A stretch of DNA of 64,000 bases from Prostheceraeus crozeri (GCA_907163375.1 CAJQUW010005765.1:372001-436000); one strand, 5' to 3'; numbered from the stretch's first letter, positions 46,485 to 58,159 are shown. The notes: generated by a model from the letters alone, not told the origin. Made by a program: numbers and translations.

Positions 46485-46768
46485 CACTGTAAACTCTAGG
46501 GCACGAAATTTTGGTTGAATTAGGCACGAAATTTAGGCATCAATTCTAACCAACACAAGGCACGAGTAGGCACGAATTTCATAGTGCCGAATTCGTGACC
46601 ATTGATTTTTCTTTCTATTTCATTGGATAAACAAATGTTTGGTTTGGTGCATATTAGTGCCTATGGGCGCTTACTGGTGCCTCGAGGCACTAGAAAGGCA
46701 CTAACTAGGCGCTAACTGACACGAAATTTCGGCTTCGTGCCTAAATTAGTGCCCTACAGTTTACAGTG
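46485..46768. mobile_element. CACTGTAAACT-type short inverted-repeat element (284 bp)
   Basis: Ends CACTGTAAACTCTAGGGCAC and the inverse of GTGCCCTACAGTTTACAGTG, flanked by TA on both sides (46483-46484, 46769-46770). The interior has repeated GGCACGAAATT / AATTTCGTGCC-like motifs. Same end type as 20546-20749. Confidence 0.8.
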
Positions 46769-46770
46769 TA

Positions 46771-47649
46771 CTTCTTCATTCTAGATTCAAGCCGATTGTT
46801 ATTTATTCGTTGTAATAGCCAGAATTTAAATATGGCCACTAGTGATATTCCAAAAATGAAATTTTTCTTCTATTCAGTAGGCTGTGATACCTAGAGATGA
46901 GAAATGTTGTTTTGAATTACAGGGCGAAGCATTTCCTTTGTAAATGAAAAAAAGTGTCTCCAACCTACCGATTTTATTATCATAAAAATACACTATTCAG
47001 TGTTGCTTTACATTCATGAATTTCATTGTTAGTTAATTGTCATTCCGCGTCTCTGTTGCAATATGATCCTAAGCACATCCAAAGCTGTTATGCTTCAAAC
47101 ATTCATGCGAATGGAACTTGCCTTCATAATAGCATTTTCAGTTTGTCACTGAAAGTAGCATTTTTGTAATATATATTGGAAGGTTTATCATTTCTTTGTT
47201 TTCAATTCATTTCAATACACAGGTTCACCTTTGAAGAAATAAACAATTTAGCCAGATAAGGCTAAATGAAGGAAAAGACGAAAAGAAATAAATACTAAAT
47301 TATTACTGATACAATGATAGAAAATTCGAAATGGCAATTGAAAAATATACTACTGGCATGTCGCAAAAGATAACTAAGGTTGACGAACCAACCATATTGG
47401 GTGGATGCAAGTGAAGGATATTCACCTAACACACTAAACATAACTGAAAACACACAACGTCACTTTCATCAACGGCATTAAATAAGAAGCAATCATTTAC
47501 AAAAATATCATAAAGTCCGCTGTTTCACGCAATCTTTATGAGCTTATTAGCCTAGCCATGATAATTCTGGTGAAAACTAGCAATAGCACCGCAATTCCAT
47601 ACAAATTCTGCCACGGTAGAATCGATTATCGCTGTAACTGCACTGTATG
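46771..47649. other. no gene seen
   Basis: AT-rich, no domain-bearing frame. Confidence 0.4.
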
Positions 47650-47745
47650 TAGGGGAAAGTTCGCAATAACGAGCCGCAAAGATATAACGAGCCACCTCGT
47701 TTTCTGAGAATTCAGCACTTTCCAAGAACAACCAATTAGCCGTTA

Positions 47746-48488
47746 TAGTCCGGGAGCTAGCGTGAAGTTGTGCAGGGAAAGAGGTAGTACATAAAACTTT
47801 CACATAGCACAACTCTAACCTATTGCAAAACTTCGCGTCTGCCGGATCATATCATTTGCTTTTCAGAAATAGAGAGGATAACACAATCCTATGTATTTCC
47901 AGTGGTAAAATTGTGACATTAAGGTGTTGACTCCATTTTTTCGAATTTTTGCTCATAAAAGTTACACAAATTGGTATTTTGTTGAACTGGCTATTATAGA
48001 AATCATCTACAGATCATGATCTTTCGAATGAGTTATCATTCTGTGACAGAGGATGAAGTAAAGTGTACAAACAGACACTTTTCGTTGGTGTAACTGCAAA
48101 TTTTAACATAGAAATTTCAGGAAAATTGTTGATATACTTTAACGAAAAGTGTCTGTTTGTACACTTTACTTCATCCTCTGTCATTGAATGATAACTCATT
48201 TGAAAGATCATGATCTGTAGATGATTTCTATAATAACCAGTTCAACAAAATACCAATTTGTGTATCTTTTTTTGAGCAAAAATTCGAAAAAATGGAGTCA
48301 ACACCTTAAATGTCACAATTTTACCACTGGAAATACATAGGATTGTGTTATCCTCTCTATTTCTGAAAAGAAAATGATATGATCCGGCAGACGCGAAGTT
48401 TTGCAGTAGGTTAGAGGTGTACTATGCTATGTGAAAGTTTTATGTACTACCTCGTTCCCTGCACAACTTCACGCTAGCTCCCGGACTA
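47746..48488. mobile_element. TAGTCCGGGAGC inverted-repeat element (743 bp), intact
   Basis: The arms are near-perfect inverted copies of roughly 340 bp; ends TAGTCCGGGAGC / GCTCCCGGACTA; TTA flanks both sides (47743-47745, 48489-48491). Same family as 16315-16748. A PIF/Harbinger-like non-autonomous element inside the pogo-like transposon. Confidence 0.9.
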
Positions 48489-48491
48489 TTA

Positions 48492-49378
48492 GTGTTCTCT
48501 GACTGAGTCGTGTGTCGGATCACATGAGCTTTCACTCTCATTCGTTTAAGGTCGAGCGTCAGACAGGAAAAGTAATTTCCCACCATCTTGGTTGTGAAAG
48601 TAAGTCATCACGCAATGTGTGTTTGCTAACGTATCAGTGTATGTAGACCGAAGTAAAGCATTTATATACCAAATATATGGCTATAGTAGTCATGTAATTG
48701 TTCATACCTCTAATGAAATGTGTAATTCACCAACACTAGGAGGCATTTTTCAAATTGTATCGCAAATGATCATAACGAGCCAGGTGGCTCATTATATCAT
48801 GCCCATCATATCAGGCGTGGCTCATTATATCATACCAGTGCAAAGTTTATACATGTTCAAAGTTTATACACAGTACTTTATGAGACTCGTAGGCCTGCAT
48901 GCAATTATTAGACAGAAAAATAGTTCCTGTTCACGTACAGGTAATACTTTGGCATCATACATGAAAGTACTATATATTAGGCCTCAGGTTAACAACTTAT
49001 CGTAACTTGTAAAATAACCATCGTGTTATCCAAAGTTTTTACCGAAGGCCTACATCCTTGTAGGACAACTAGGTATTGTGTAGAAGTCTACATGTACTTA
49101 ACCTATAGGCCTAGACTATATACCTTGACTCAACATTATGATATATTTATGTATTACATATTATGAGGGCTATAAATATCCTATTTCATTCACATAGGTC
49201 TAAACTATACGTTCACCCTATACATTTTTAAATCAGAATTGATGTAGGCCTAATGTTTATTTGTTAGTTAATCTAATTGCTTTGAAATGGTTTCAGGACA
49301 TACAAGTTAGCGTATTTACTTTTGATACATGCATTTCATTTTCTTTGACCGAACCCAAAGCATTCAAATGTTTTTCAG
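48492..49378 (+). other. 5' region of the pogo-like transposase gene
   Basis: Contains subterminal motifs with GGCTCATTATATCAT (48785 and 48830). Ends AATGTTTTTCAG, a splice acceptor directly before the ATG, so a 5'-UTR intron is likely. Confidence 0.5.
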
Positions 49379-50370
49379 ATGACTGGAAAGCGTTGGAAAA
49401 GAAAAACCAACCGATTAAGCTGGACGACTGAGGAACGCCTTGCCATTGAAGATGTGGAGAAAGGAACTTCCATCAGACAAGCTGATAAAAACCGAAGTGT
49501 TCCTAGAGCCACATTGCAGAGAAGAATCAGAGGATTAAATACCGTTGCAACGGGATATAAAAAGGTGGGATTATACCGTATAAGTGCTTATGTTGGGATC
49601 CTGAAATTATGGGGCAACCCAAGATTGAGCTTTTGGGACTGAATTATTTTTGACACTTTATACGGATCACTCGTAAAGCAGTAAAGTTAAAGTATTTTCT
49701 GTTAGGCCTATTCAGGTGTGTGCACTGTACACTACATGTATATATATATATACATGTAGGCTATATATTTTTATTAGGCGCATCAGTAAAATGAAAATTT
49801 CTCTTTCAGCAATTCGTTGGTGGATTTGTGCCGGTTTTCTCTGAATGTCAGGAGAAGGAGCTTGTTGATTTGATTTTGGACATGGAAGCCAAATTGTACG
49901 GATTGACCAGCCGTGATATTCGTAGTATTGCGTTTCAGTTAGCAGAAAGGAATAACATTGCTCATGAATTTAATAGAGAGAATCAACTTGCCGGAAAACA
50001 GTGGCTTTATAATTTTCTTGAACGTCATCCGGAATTAACGCTGCGTTCTCCTGAACCAACTTCAGCAGCAAGAGCAGCTGGTTTCAATAAGGCGGCTGTA
50101 ACAAAGTTTTATTCTTTACTTGATTCTTTACCTCATTTTAATCCTTGTCGAATATTTAATTGCGATGAGACAGGACTCACAACCACTGGTAAAAAACCAT
50201 CTAAAATCATCGCAGCAGAAGGCAAAAAGCAAGTGGGCATTTTCAGTTCTGTTGAACGTGGTCAATTGCCAACAGTTGTAGTGTGTATGTCTGCTGCTGG
50301 GTATTTTGTTCCACCATTTATTATCTTTCATCGTGCTCGTATGAAACCGGAACTGACTGACGGTGCTCCA

Positions 50371-50518
50371 TGTACTTGTAACCAGAGAGAAAGCAACCGA
50401 GTCGTTGAACCAACTTCTGTATTGTGACCAACGCATGCCGTTAGACAGTGCGCTGACCAAGCATGGAACACCATTCACATTGACATGCACATACACAATG
50501 ATGAATTACGTCATAACA
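50371..50518 (-). repeat. 3' LTR (minus-strand element)
   Basis: 148 bp, one visible difference from the other LTR. A purine-rich GGTGGGAA precedes it on the minus strand, the likely polypurine tract. Confidence 0.95.
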
Positions 50519-50600
50519 TTCCCACCAGAATTTAAAATTCATAAATTATCAAGAAAATGAAACACTGATACAAAGAAAAGTCAATAAAAGATATAACAAA

Positions 50601-51635
50601 TCAAGTGTCATATATGTTGTTACCATAGAAGTCCGGACGTCTGGATGATCTTGAAGGTCGCTGTTCCAAGGCATCTTCAGCGTCACTACCATCGTCGGAC
50701 ACTTCATCAGGAGGAACCCGACGAACATCTGCCACATGCCGAGGTATGCCGTCAATCTCCACCTGTTGATTAGATACGACCCTGGATACTGTTCTCATCG
50801 GCCACACTGATGTGCATCTGACATTCGCTGGCTTCACGTATACACTATCTCCACTCTTGATACCTCTGACTGATTCGGGACAGCTTTCTTTCAGCAGATC
50901 TTGATCTGACATGCCAGGTATCCTCCATTTGCATCGATGCAGCATAGATGATGGAACGGACTCTCCACGTATGCCATCGCGAGGAGTAACATTGTACCGA
51001 TACACTATCACAGTTGGATCACAGTTTGCTCTTGCTGCTCTTCCTTTGATAGTGCGATGATGACGCTCCACCACACCATTTCCTTCCGGACGATAGGCAC
51101 ATCGGTAGATTGGTTTGACCGCCCATGACTTTAAGAACTCTGCGAACACCATTGACCGGAATGACGAACCGTTATCCATCAACATTTCTTCTGGCGCACT
51201 CCGTTCTTGAAATATCTGCCGCATTTCCGTAATAATTGAGTTCACGCTCTCATCTGGAATTCTTCTCCATATTGCAAATTTGCTGGGGCCACAATCTACC
51301 AATGTCAGGTAGCATGCTCTGTTGTAATGCGTTACGTCGACAGCTATCCTTTGCCAATCATCCATCACATCCAAACTGCCTTTATCCCATCTGACTGGAG
51401 CAGGATCGATGGAGCAGCACCTACCACATGACTGTATAACCTTAGCTACTTCTTCTTTTTGAAGATCAGGATGCCACGTACGATCAATTCCAAAATGATG
51501 CCGAATAAGATAGACATGCTCGGGTTCTTGATGAAGCCATCTTCTACTCACTCTGGTTAATATGTCCGCTTTGTTCTTCTTCGATTCAATCCATGTCACA
51601 GTTTGTATCTGATACTCTTCGCACAGCTCCCGCAC
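50601..51635 (-). pseudogene. retrotransposon integrase region
   Basis: The start (CEEYQIQTVTWIESKKNKAD) is the end of RNase H. Then an H-H-C-C zinc module (HHFGIDRTWHPD ... CGRCC), the catalytic core with Asp in IAVDVTHYN and MLMDNGSSF and Glu in GNGVVERHHR, and a basic C-terminal tail. The open frame covers the complete integrase. It is cut off from RT/RNase H by a stretch (51636-51747) with stops. Confidence 0.85.
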
Positions 51636-51747
51636 GACTGCTAACCTTTTTTACCTCACTAAGGCCATACGTCTTACTTTACTATGTGAGAATCGAACAG
51701 AGCCGATCGAAGCCACCCTGCTACGGTTGCAGAATTTGTCATAATTT

Positions 51748-52545
51748 CTAATTGTCGTAAGCTCCATTTTGCCGCCAAAATCCTTTCAAGACAGACTCCA
51801 ATTCAGCTAAGTTGATGTGCTTAGTATCCGCCGACTTCCTCAGCCATGCACCATCCTCGATCATCTCACCACCAATCTCTAGACAGCATCCTATAGCTAA
51901 AGAACTTGCATCGCACCATATCCTGCCACTATCAGACTTCACTGCCCACTTTCCTTGAACCGGATCAAACTCCTGCAGCTTTGCTAGAATTTCTCGTAAC
52001 ATTTCAGTAGCTTGAATACCGATATAATCTTCCCATAGCCTTCCTTGACTCAAGCGCTTCACATAGCCACAAGCGACTCTTACCCAACTTGCCAAGGGAT
52101 AGTGCCCTGTTAGCTGACCGCATATTGAGAACAGCTCTCTTCTTGTAAGGCACTGAGTATCTTCAATCGTTGGAATCGGTGAAGCTCGCCTCCACTTTAG
52201 TTGTCCATCTGCTGACTTCTCGACCCACAGTCCAAGAACTCTCGTACCACCATCCGGATTCTCACCTGGTTTCACCTCCAGCCCAAACTTCAACAAATGA
52301 TCTTTCACCTCTTCCGGAGAGACAATGTCAGTATTGACCAATATATCATCCAAATAGCAATCCGTCCCCAGACGTGTATTCTCCTGCTTTGATAACACCA
52401 GTCCCAGTATGCTACTCATGATCTTTGGAGCACAATTAATACCAAATCCCAGACGAGTTAAGTAATAATACTGGCCTTCAAATTGAACTGTTTGGTGCTT
52501 CCATAACTTTTGATCAACATGGAGCTGCTTACATACTGCTTGCAT
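51748..52545 (-). pseudogene. retrotransposon RT palm/thumb and RNase H start
   Basis: The frame begins just upstream of LTRLGFGINCAPKIM (RT motif before the active site), has CYLDDILVNTD as the catalytic YLDD box, GLEVKPGENPDGGTRVLGL, and an RNase H start with IWCDASSLAIG. The usual upstream fingers/palm with the first catalytic Asp are missing, and the RNase H end is missing before the integrase frame. Confidence 0.85.
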
Positions 52546-53146
52546 TCTGCTTACATACTTGATACATCGCCATTAGTGGGATTACTGTCTCCACCTCAGC
52601 AGATTCTGGAACTGGGATCAGTATTTCATCGTCAATCCATGAACGCACCTCCTTCTTGAAATCGTCAACGAGATTCTCTTCGATTCTGTAGCAGGGCACA
52701 TGATTGGATAGACTTGGTTCAGAATCTACCCATTTCCACTCAACTGTCCACCTCGCTCCGTCGAATTTGGCTTTGAAGTCTTGGTCATCCAACATACAGG
52801 GTGCGTCCTCCTTGCCAGCCTTTACTTCCTCTTCCATTGCCGCACAGCCGAATTGTACATGTGAGTTTCTGTCGATTCGCATGCCTCCCAGCCTTCGTAT
52901 CACATCCATCCCAATTATCAGATCGAACCGTGAGATCAGCCTTTCTATCACCAAACACTGCAACTCGAGCGTATAGCTATGTATGTTCAACGTCACCGTA
53001 GCTAGATTGGCAATAACCACAGACCCATCAACCATAACTATGCATTGTCCAGACGATATCTTCTCATTCACCAAATGCTTTGAGATTATTGTTTGAAAGC
53101 AGCCGGAATCAAGTAGAGCTCTTGCATTGGTTCCACCAACGGACAC
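52529..53146 (-). pseudogene. retrotransposon protease and RT start
   Basis: RALLDSGCFQTIISKHLV is the aspartic protease active site in its usual retropepsin context; a later DLIIGMDVIRRLGG fits the protease hydrophobic flap-side motif. The frame ends at IPLMAMYQV, where RT begins. The next frame starts in a 12-bp direct repeat of GTATGTAAGCAG, consistent with a deletion between short repeats. Confidence 0.8.
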
Positions 53147-53169
53147 TGTAACACATGGGAGCGCCCCTA

Positions 53170-53967
53170 TTACTCGTGGGAAGCTGTTGGCGCAGACGAC
53201 AGCCTCCCTTTGCCGTTTCCCGATTCAGGACAATTTCGGGCTATGTGTCCAACTTGCTCGCATATCCAGCATTTTATTTCTTTCTTCTGCTTGCAGTACC
53301 GAACTGGATGATCACCTTGACAGATTCGACATTCAATTCTTCTTCTATAGATTGCTGTGGCTCCATTCTTTGCAATACTTGACCGCCCTACTGCTACCAT
53401 GGCGTTGTGTATACGCTTATCCATGAGAACTCTTGCCTGTTGTACCACAGTTGGCAGATCAGAGCCCATGATCCGCGATCCTGCACGTAATTGCGATGAG
53501 ACATCTGCAGGCAATCCACATATGAAGGCAGAGCATACAAGATCATCTGTCTCAACCATTGCCAATTTAGCCAACCTTCTCAAATCTGATAGAAACACAT
53601 CTACTGTCTCTCCGGGCCGCCAATTCCTCTCACGGAAGTTGTCGTACGCTGCGAACTTGTTTTGTCCAAATGCTTCTAGTAATGCCTTTTCGATTAATTC
53701 ACCATCTTCTTTGGTTTTGTCATCTAACTGGTCGAACACTTCGAACGCTGGACCGTCAAGATAGAGGGGGAGGAACGTTGCCAAATCACTGATCTTCTTC
53801 AGTTTTGCCACAAGCTTTGCCTTTCTGATCCAAGTTGCTATGTCCGATGACCCATCATACGACTTGATGCATTCGCTTGACCTTTCCATTCTGTGCCGTG
53901 ATAGCTTGTACTTGTAACCAGAGAGAAAGCAACCGAGTCGTTGAACCAACTTCTGTATTGTGACCAA
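53170..53967 (-). CDS. retrotransposon Gag with two zinc knuckles
   Basis: A Gag-like helical region (ATWIRKAKLVAKLKKISDLA, then FRERNWRPGETVDVFLSDLR) is followed by CRICQGDHPVRYC and CWICEQVGHIARNC, the second a classic CCHC nucleocapsid knuckle. The frame overlaps the 5' LTR; the real start is probably the ATG within HRMERSSECIK just downstream. It ends shortly before the protease frame. Confidence 0.85.
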   Translation of the reverse strand: MVTIQKLVQRLGCFLSGYKYKLSRHRMERSSECIKSYDGSSDIATWIRKAKLVAKLKKISDLATFLPLYLDGPAFEVFDQLDDKTKEDGELIEKALLEAFGQNKFAAYDNFRERNWRPGETVDVFLSDLRRLAKLAMVETDDLVCSAFICGLPADVSSQLRAGSRIMGSDLPTVVQQARVLMDKRIHNAMVAVGRSSIAKNGATAIYRRRIECRICQGDHPVRYCKQKKEIKCWICEQVGHIARNCPESGNGKGRLSSAPTASHE

Positions 53968-54054
53968 CGCATGCCGTTAGACAGTGCGCTGACCAAGCAT
54001 GGAACACCATTCACATTGACATGCACACACACAATGATGAATTACGTCATAACA
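53907..54054 (-). repeat. 5' LTR (minus-strand element)
   Basis: 148 bp, starting TGTTATGACG and ending AAGTACA on the minus strand. AGCTATCACGGCACAG follows and may be the primer-binding site. Confidence 0.9.
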
Positions 54055-54552
54055 CTCCACCGGGCACTGCGTTTGCTTGCCATCCTTCAGGATGGATGCA
54101 ATCTGACATTTTTGTTGAATGGTTTCAGCATTTTTGTTTACATGTTAAGCCAAGGGCATCAGACCCTGTGCTACTGATCCTCGATGGGCATCATACCCAT
54201 ACTAAAAATCTGATGTTTTTGCAAAAAGCTGTGGAAAATATTGTTACAGTTTTGACGATTCCACCACATTGTAGTCATAGGCTTCAGCCTTTAGATGTTT
54301 CTTTCATGAAGCCCCTGTCAACTTATTACACTAGATGTATGGAACTGTTCCTTAGGAACAACCCAGGACGTGTTGTGACTATGTATCAGCTTTCCAGATT
54401 GTTTGCAGACGCATATTTTCAATCTGCTACCCCCGCGATAGCTTTAAGTGGTTTTCGAAAAACAGGAATATTTCCTTGTAGTGACATCGTTTTTCAAGAA
54501 CATGTCCTTGCAGAACAGACTGAAGAGTACCCAGCTGAACATGATGCACAAG

Positions 54553-56905
54553 CTACGGATCAACCAGCAGAGGCGGTGCAGGATCAACCAGCAGAGGCGG
54601 TGCAGGATCAACCAGCAGAGGCGGCGCAGGATCAACCAGCGGAGGCGGTGCAGGATCAACCAGCAGAAGCGGCGCAGGATCAACCAGCAGAGGCGGCGCA
54701 GGATCGACCAGCGGAGGCGGTGCAGGATCAATCAGCGGAGACGGTGCAGGATCAACCAGCGGAGACGGTGCAGGATCAACCAGCAGAGGCGGCGCAGGAT
54801 CGACCAGCAGAGGCGGCGCAGGATCAACCAGCAGAGGCGGCGCAGGATCAACCAGCAGAGGCGGTGCAGGATCAACCTGCAGAAGCGGCGCAGGATCAAC
54901 CAGCAGAGGCGGCGCAGGATCGACCAGCGGAGGCGGTGCAGGATCAACCAGCAGAGGCGGCGCAGGATCGACCAGCGGAGGCGGTGCAGGATCAACCAGC
55001 AGAAGCGGCGCAGGATCAACCAGCAGAGGCGGCGCAGGATCGACCAGCGGAGGCGGTGCAGGATCAATCAGCGGAGACGGTGCAGGATCAACCAGCAGAG
55101 GCGGTGCAGGATCAACCAGCAGAGGCGGCGCAGGATCGACCAGCAGAGGCGGTGCAGGATCAACCAGCAGAGGCGGTGCAGGATCAACCAGCGGAGGCGG
55201 TGCAGGATCAACCAGCAGAGGCGGCGCAGGATCGACCAGCGGAGGCGGTGCAGGATCAACCAGCAGAGGCGGCGCAGGATCGACCAGCGGAGGCGGTGCA
55301 GGATCAACCAGCAGAGGCGGCGCAGGATCAACCAGCAGAGGCGGCGCAGGATCAACCAGCAGAGGCGGTGCAGGATCAACCAGCGGAGACGGTGCAGGAT
55401 CAACCAGCAGAGGCGGTGCAGGATCAACCAGCAGAGGCGGCGCAGGATCGACCAGCAGAGGCGGTGCAGGATCAACCAGCAGAGGCGGTGCAGGATCAAC
55501 CAGCAGAGGCGGTGCAGGATCAACCAGCAGAGGCGGCGCAGGATCGACCAGCGGAGGCGGTGCAGGATCAACCAGCAGAGGCGGCGCAGGATCGACCAGC
55601 AGAGGCGGCGCAGGATCGACCAGCAGAGGCGGTGCAGGATCAACCAGCAGAGGCGGTGCAGGATCAACCAGCGGAGGCGGTGCAGGATCAACCAGCAGAG
55701 GCGGCGCAGGATCGACCAGCGGAGGCGGTGCAGGATCAACCAGCAGAGGCGGTGCAGGATCGACCAGCGGAGGCGGTGCAGGATCAACCAGCAGAGGCGG
55801 CGCAGGATCAACCAGCGGAGGCGGCGCAGGATCAACCAGCGGAGGCGGCGCAGGATCAATCAGCGGAGGCGTCGCAGGATCAACCAGCGGAGGCGGCGCA
55901 GGATCAACCAGCAGAGGCGGAGCAGGATCAACCAGCGGAGGCGGTGCAGGATCAACCAGCAGAGGCGGTGCAGGATCAACCAGCAGAGGCGGTGCAGGAT
56001 CAACCAGCAGAGGCGGTGCAGGATCAACCAGCGGAGGCGGTGCAGGATCAACCAGCGGAGGCGGTGCAGGATCAACCAGCAGAGGCGGTGCAGGATCAAC
56101 CAGCGGAGGCGGCGCTAGATCGACCAGCGGAGGCGGTGCAGGATCAACCAGCAGAGGCGGCGCAGGATCAATCAGCAGAGGCGTCGCAGGATCAACCAGC
56201 AGAGGCGGTGCAGGATCAATCAGCAGAGGCGTCGCAGGATCAATCAGCGGAGGCGGTGCAGGATCAACCAGCAGAGGCGGTGCAGGATCAACCAGCGGAG
56301 GCGGTGCAGGATCAACCAGCAGAGGCGGTGCAGGATCAACCAGCGGAGGCGGTGCAGGATCAATCAGCGGAGGCGTCGCAGGATCAACCAGCGGAGGCGG
56401 CGCAGGATCAACCAGCAGAGGCGTCGCTAGATCGACCAGCGGAGGCGGCGCAGGATCAACCAGCAGAGGCGGTGCAGGATCGACCAGCAGAGGCGGTGCA
56501 GGATCAACCAGCAGAGGCGGTGCAGGATCAATCAGCAGAGGCGGTGCAGGATCAATCAGCATAGGCGGTGCAGGATCAACCAGCAGAGGCGGTGCAGGAT
56601 CAACCAGCAGAGGCGGTGCAGGATCAATCAGCAGAGGCGGCGCTAGATCGACCAGCGGAGGCGGTGCAGGATCAACCAGCAGAAGCGGCGCTAGATCAAC
56701 CAGCAGAGGCGTCGCTAGATCAACCAGCAGAGGCGGTGCAGGATCAACCAGCAGAGGCGTCGCTAGATCAACCAGCAGAGGCGGTGCAGGATCAACCAGC
56801 AGAGGCGTCGCTAGATCAACCAGCAGAGGCGGTGCAGGATCAACCAGCAGAGGCGGTGCAGGATCAACCAGCAGAGGCGGTGCAGGATCAACCAGCGGAG
56901 GCGGA
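54553..56905 (+). repeat. 24-bp coding minisatellite, about 98 copies
   Basis: The unit GATCAACCAGCAGAGGCGGT plus GCAG encodes D-Q-P-A-E-A-V-Q, with variants D-R-P, D-Q-S, E-T, A-A-Q and A-S-L. The period is a multiple of three, so long open frames also appear in other frames and on the minus strand. The in-frame copies make a long acidic, Pro/Gln/Ala-rich linker between transposase and PHD finger. Unit order shows higher-order duplications (for example around 54700-55080). Confidence 0.95.
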
Positions 56906-57267
56906 ATCTTCAGGACCGAAAACCTCACTCATACTGATACAAGGGGTCTCTCATAGTATCGTTGATCTTACACCTGTGATTAATTTCAGCTCAGCATCAC
57001 CACGTGATATCTTAAATGAATCTGTGGAACTGACGAGTGCTCCGCGAAAGAAACGCTGTGTAGCAAATAGAGTAGGAACGTCTGTTTTAACTACATCATC
57101 GTATGTCAATCCATTGAAAGATTCAACTCCAAAAATCTCAAAACCCAGAGAACAAAGAAAAAAGAAAACGCGTTGTAAGAAAATCCGAAATTTTCCGATC
57201 GACGTTGACGAGAATACTGATCGTCCACAGACCTCAGCAACTGCTGCAGTTGCAGTTGACGCAGAGT

Positions 57268-57402
57268 GTTTGTTCTGTGCTGAGCTATACTCGAATAGTG
57301 CACCCGGAGAAAAATGGATTGCATGCAGTGTATGCAAATTATGGGCACATGTTGACTGCACTGATGGAGCTAGCGATGATTTCATTTGTGATCTATGTCG
57401 TT
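57268..57402 (+). other. PHD finger of the pogo-like transposase
   Basis: C-x2-C at CLFC, then WIACSVC, LWAHVDC and FICDLC give a C4HC3 ligand set with the typical Trp before His. PHD fingers usually read histone H3 tails. Lies downstream of the TAG at 56565 and so is not translated from the present allele without readthrough. Confidence 0.85.
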
Positions 57403-57404
57403 AA

Positions 57405-58159
57405 TTTTCCATATTTTATTCTCAACTTTTTTTCGATTTTTATTTTTTCTCCTCTTGAGTCTGCAATTGGCATTACTTAAGAAGTTAATAATTTAACATT
57501 TTCCCCAGATTATTCTCTCAGTTTGTTCCATCTACTGTTAATAATCATTTTCAATAACTGTATGGCACTTCCATATTAAAGGTCTATTTAAAATTCGTTA
57601 GTTTTCATTAATTGAACTGAATCTAAAGAATTTATGCGTTATATTGTCACATAAGTGTATATTCATCTGCTAAAAACACCGTCTAACAGTGTACTATGCT
57701 TATAAATAATTAAATTTAAAGAATAATTCATCTTTTATAGGATAATCATTGTTTAGTAGATTAGATTATCTATTATTCATATATTAGATTAATGGCTAAA
57801 TCAGCTGGTATATCTCAAACTATTCATTACATATTACATTGTAGACGGAAATATCTACTAGAAATGAAATATATATAAATGGAAGGTGTTTGGGATCTAT
57901 TATGATGATATATAATATTATTCATCGAATAATGAATATAGTGGCTCATTATGTAATCCATCATGACTCATTATATCGGACGGGGTTGGCATAATGAGCC
58001 AAAGCATACTCTTTGCAAAATTCAATATCATTTCATGTTGGATGAATATAATTGAATATTAAAGCTGAAATTAGAAAATTGAAAATGTAATTCATCCACT
58101 GCATAAAATTTGTAGTTACTGTATTGAATTTACTAAGATTTTGTGACTCTAATCCTTAA
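57405..58159 (+). other. 3' region of the pogo-like transposon
   Basis: AT-rich 3'UTR and subterminal region. GGCTCATTATGTAAT (57942), ACTCATTATATCGGA (57965) and CATAATGAGCC (57990) mirror the left-end motifs and probably bind transposase. Confidence 0.55.

Larger units (their letters stand above)
50371..54054 (-). mobile_element. compact Gypsy-type LTR retrotransposon nested in the transposase gene
   Basis: 148-bp LTRs at 50371-50518 and 53907-54054 (TGTACTTGTAACC ... CGTCATAACA) differ at one position seen (T at 50492, C at 54028). A 5-bp target duplication, CTCCA, lies at 50366-50370 and 54055-54059. Coding runs on the minus strand: Gag, protease, RT/RNase H, integrase. LTR near-identity points to recent insertion, yet the coding region is broken, so it probably moved in trans or decayed before its source copied. 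Confidence 0.95.
49379..57404 (+). pseudogene. pogo/jerky-type transposase with C-terminal PHD finger, disrupted
   Basis: Exon 1 (49379-49564) encodes a Psq/CENP-B-type helix-turn-helix (RLSWTTEERLAIEDVEKG..). A phase-0 intron follows (49565-49809, GTGGGA...TTTCAG). Exon 2 (49810-50370, resuming at 54060) encodes the CENP-B-like second DNA-binding domain (LTSRDIRSIAFQLAE) and a DDE nuclease with Asp residues in NCDETG, LILDGHH and QPLDVSF; 36 residues separate the last two. Then come about 98 copies of an 8-residue repeat, a basic region and a C4HC3 PHD finger (57268-57402; C..C, WIAC..C, WAH..C, C..C). Two breaks: the LTR retrotransposon between 50370 and 54060, which leaves frame and TSD intact on either side, and a TAG at 56565 within the repeats, changing a GAG. 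The transposase would excise and insert the element at TA; the PHD finger may direct chromatin targeting (inference). Confidence 0.85.

Noticed and set aside
54553..56928. A 791-residue minus-strand open frame of PLLVDPAP repeats and long frames in other phases
   Set aside because: They follow automatically from a stop-free 24-bp tandem repeat; only the frame joining DDE and PHD parts has domain support.
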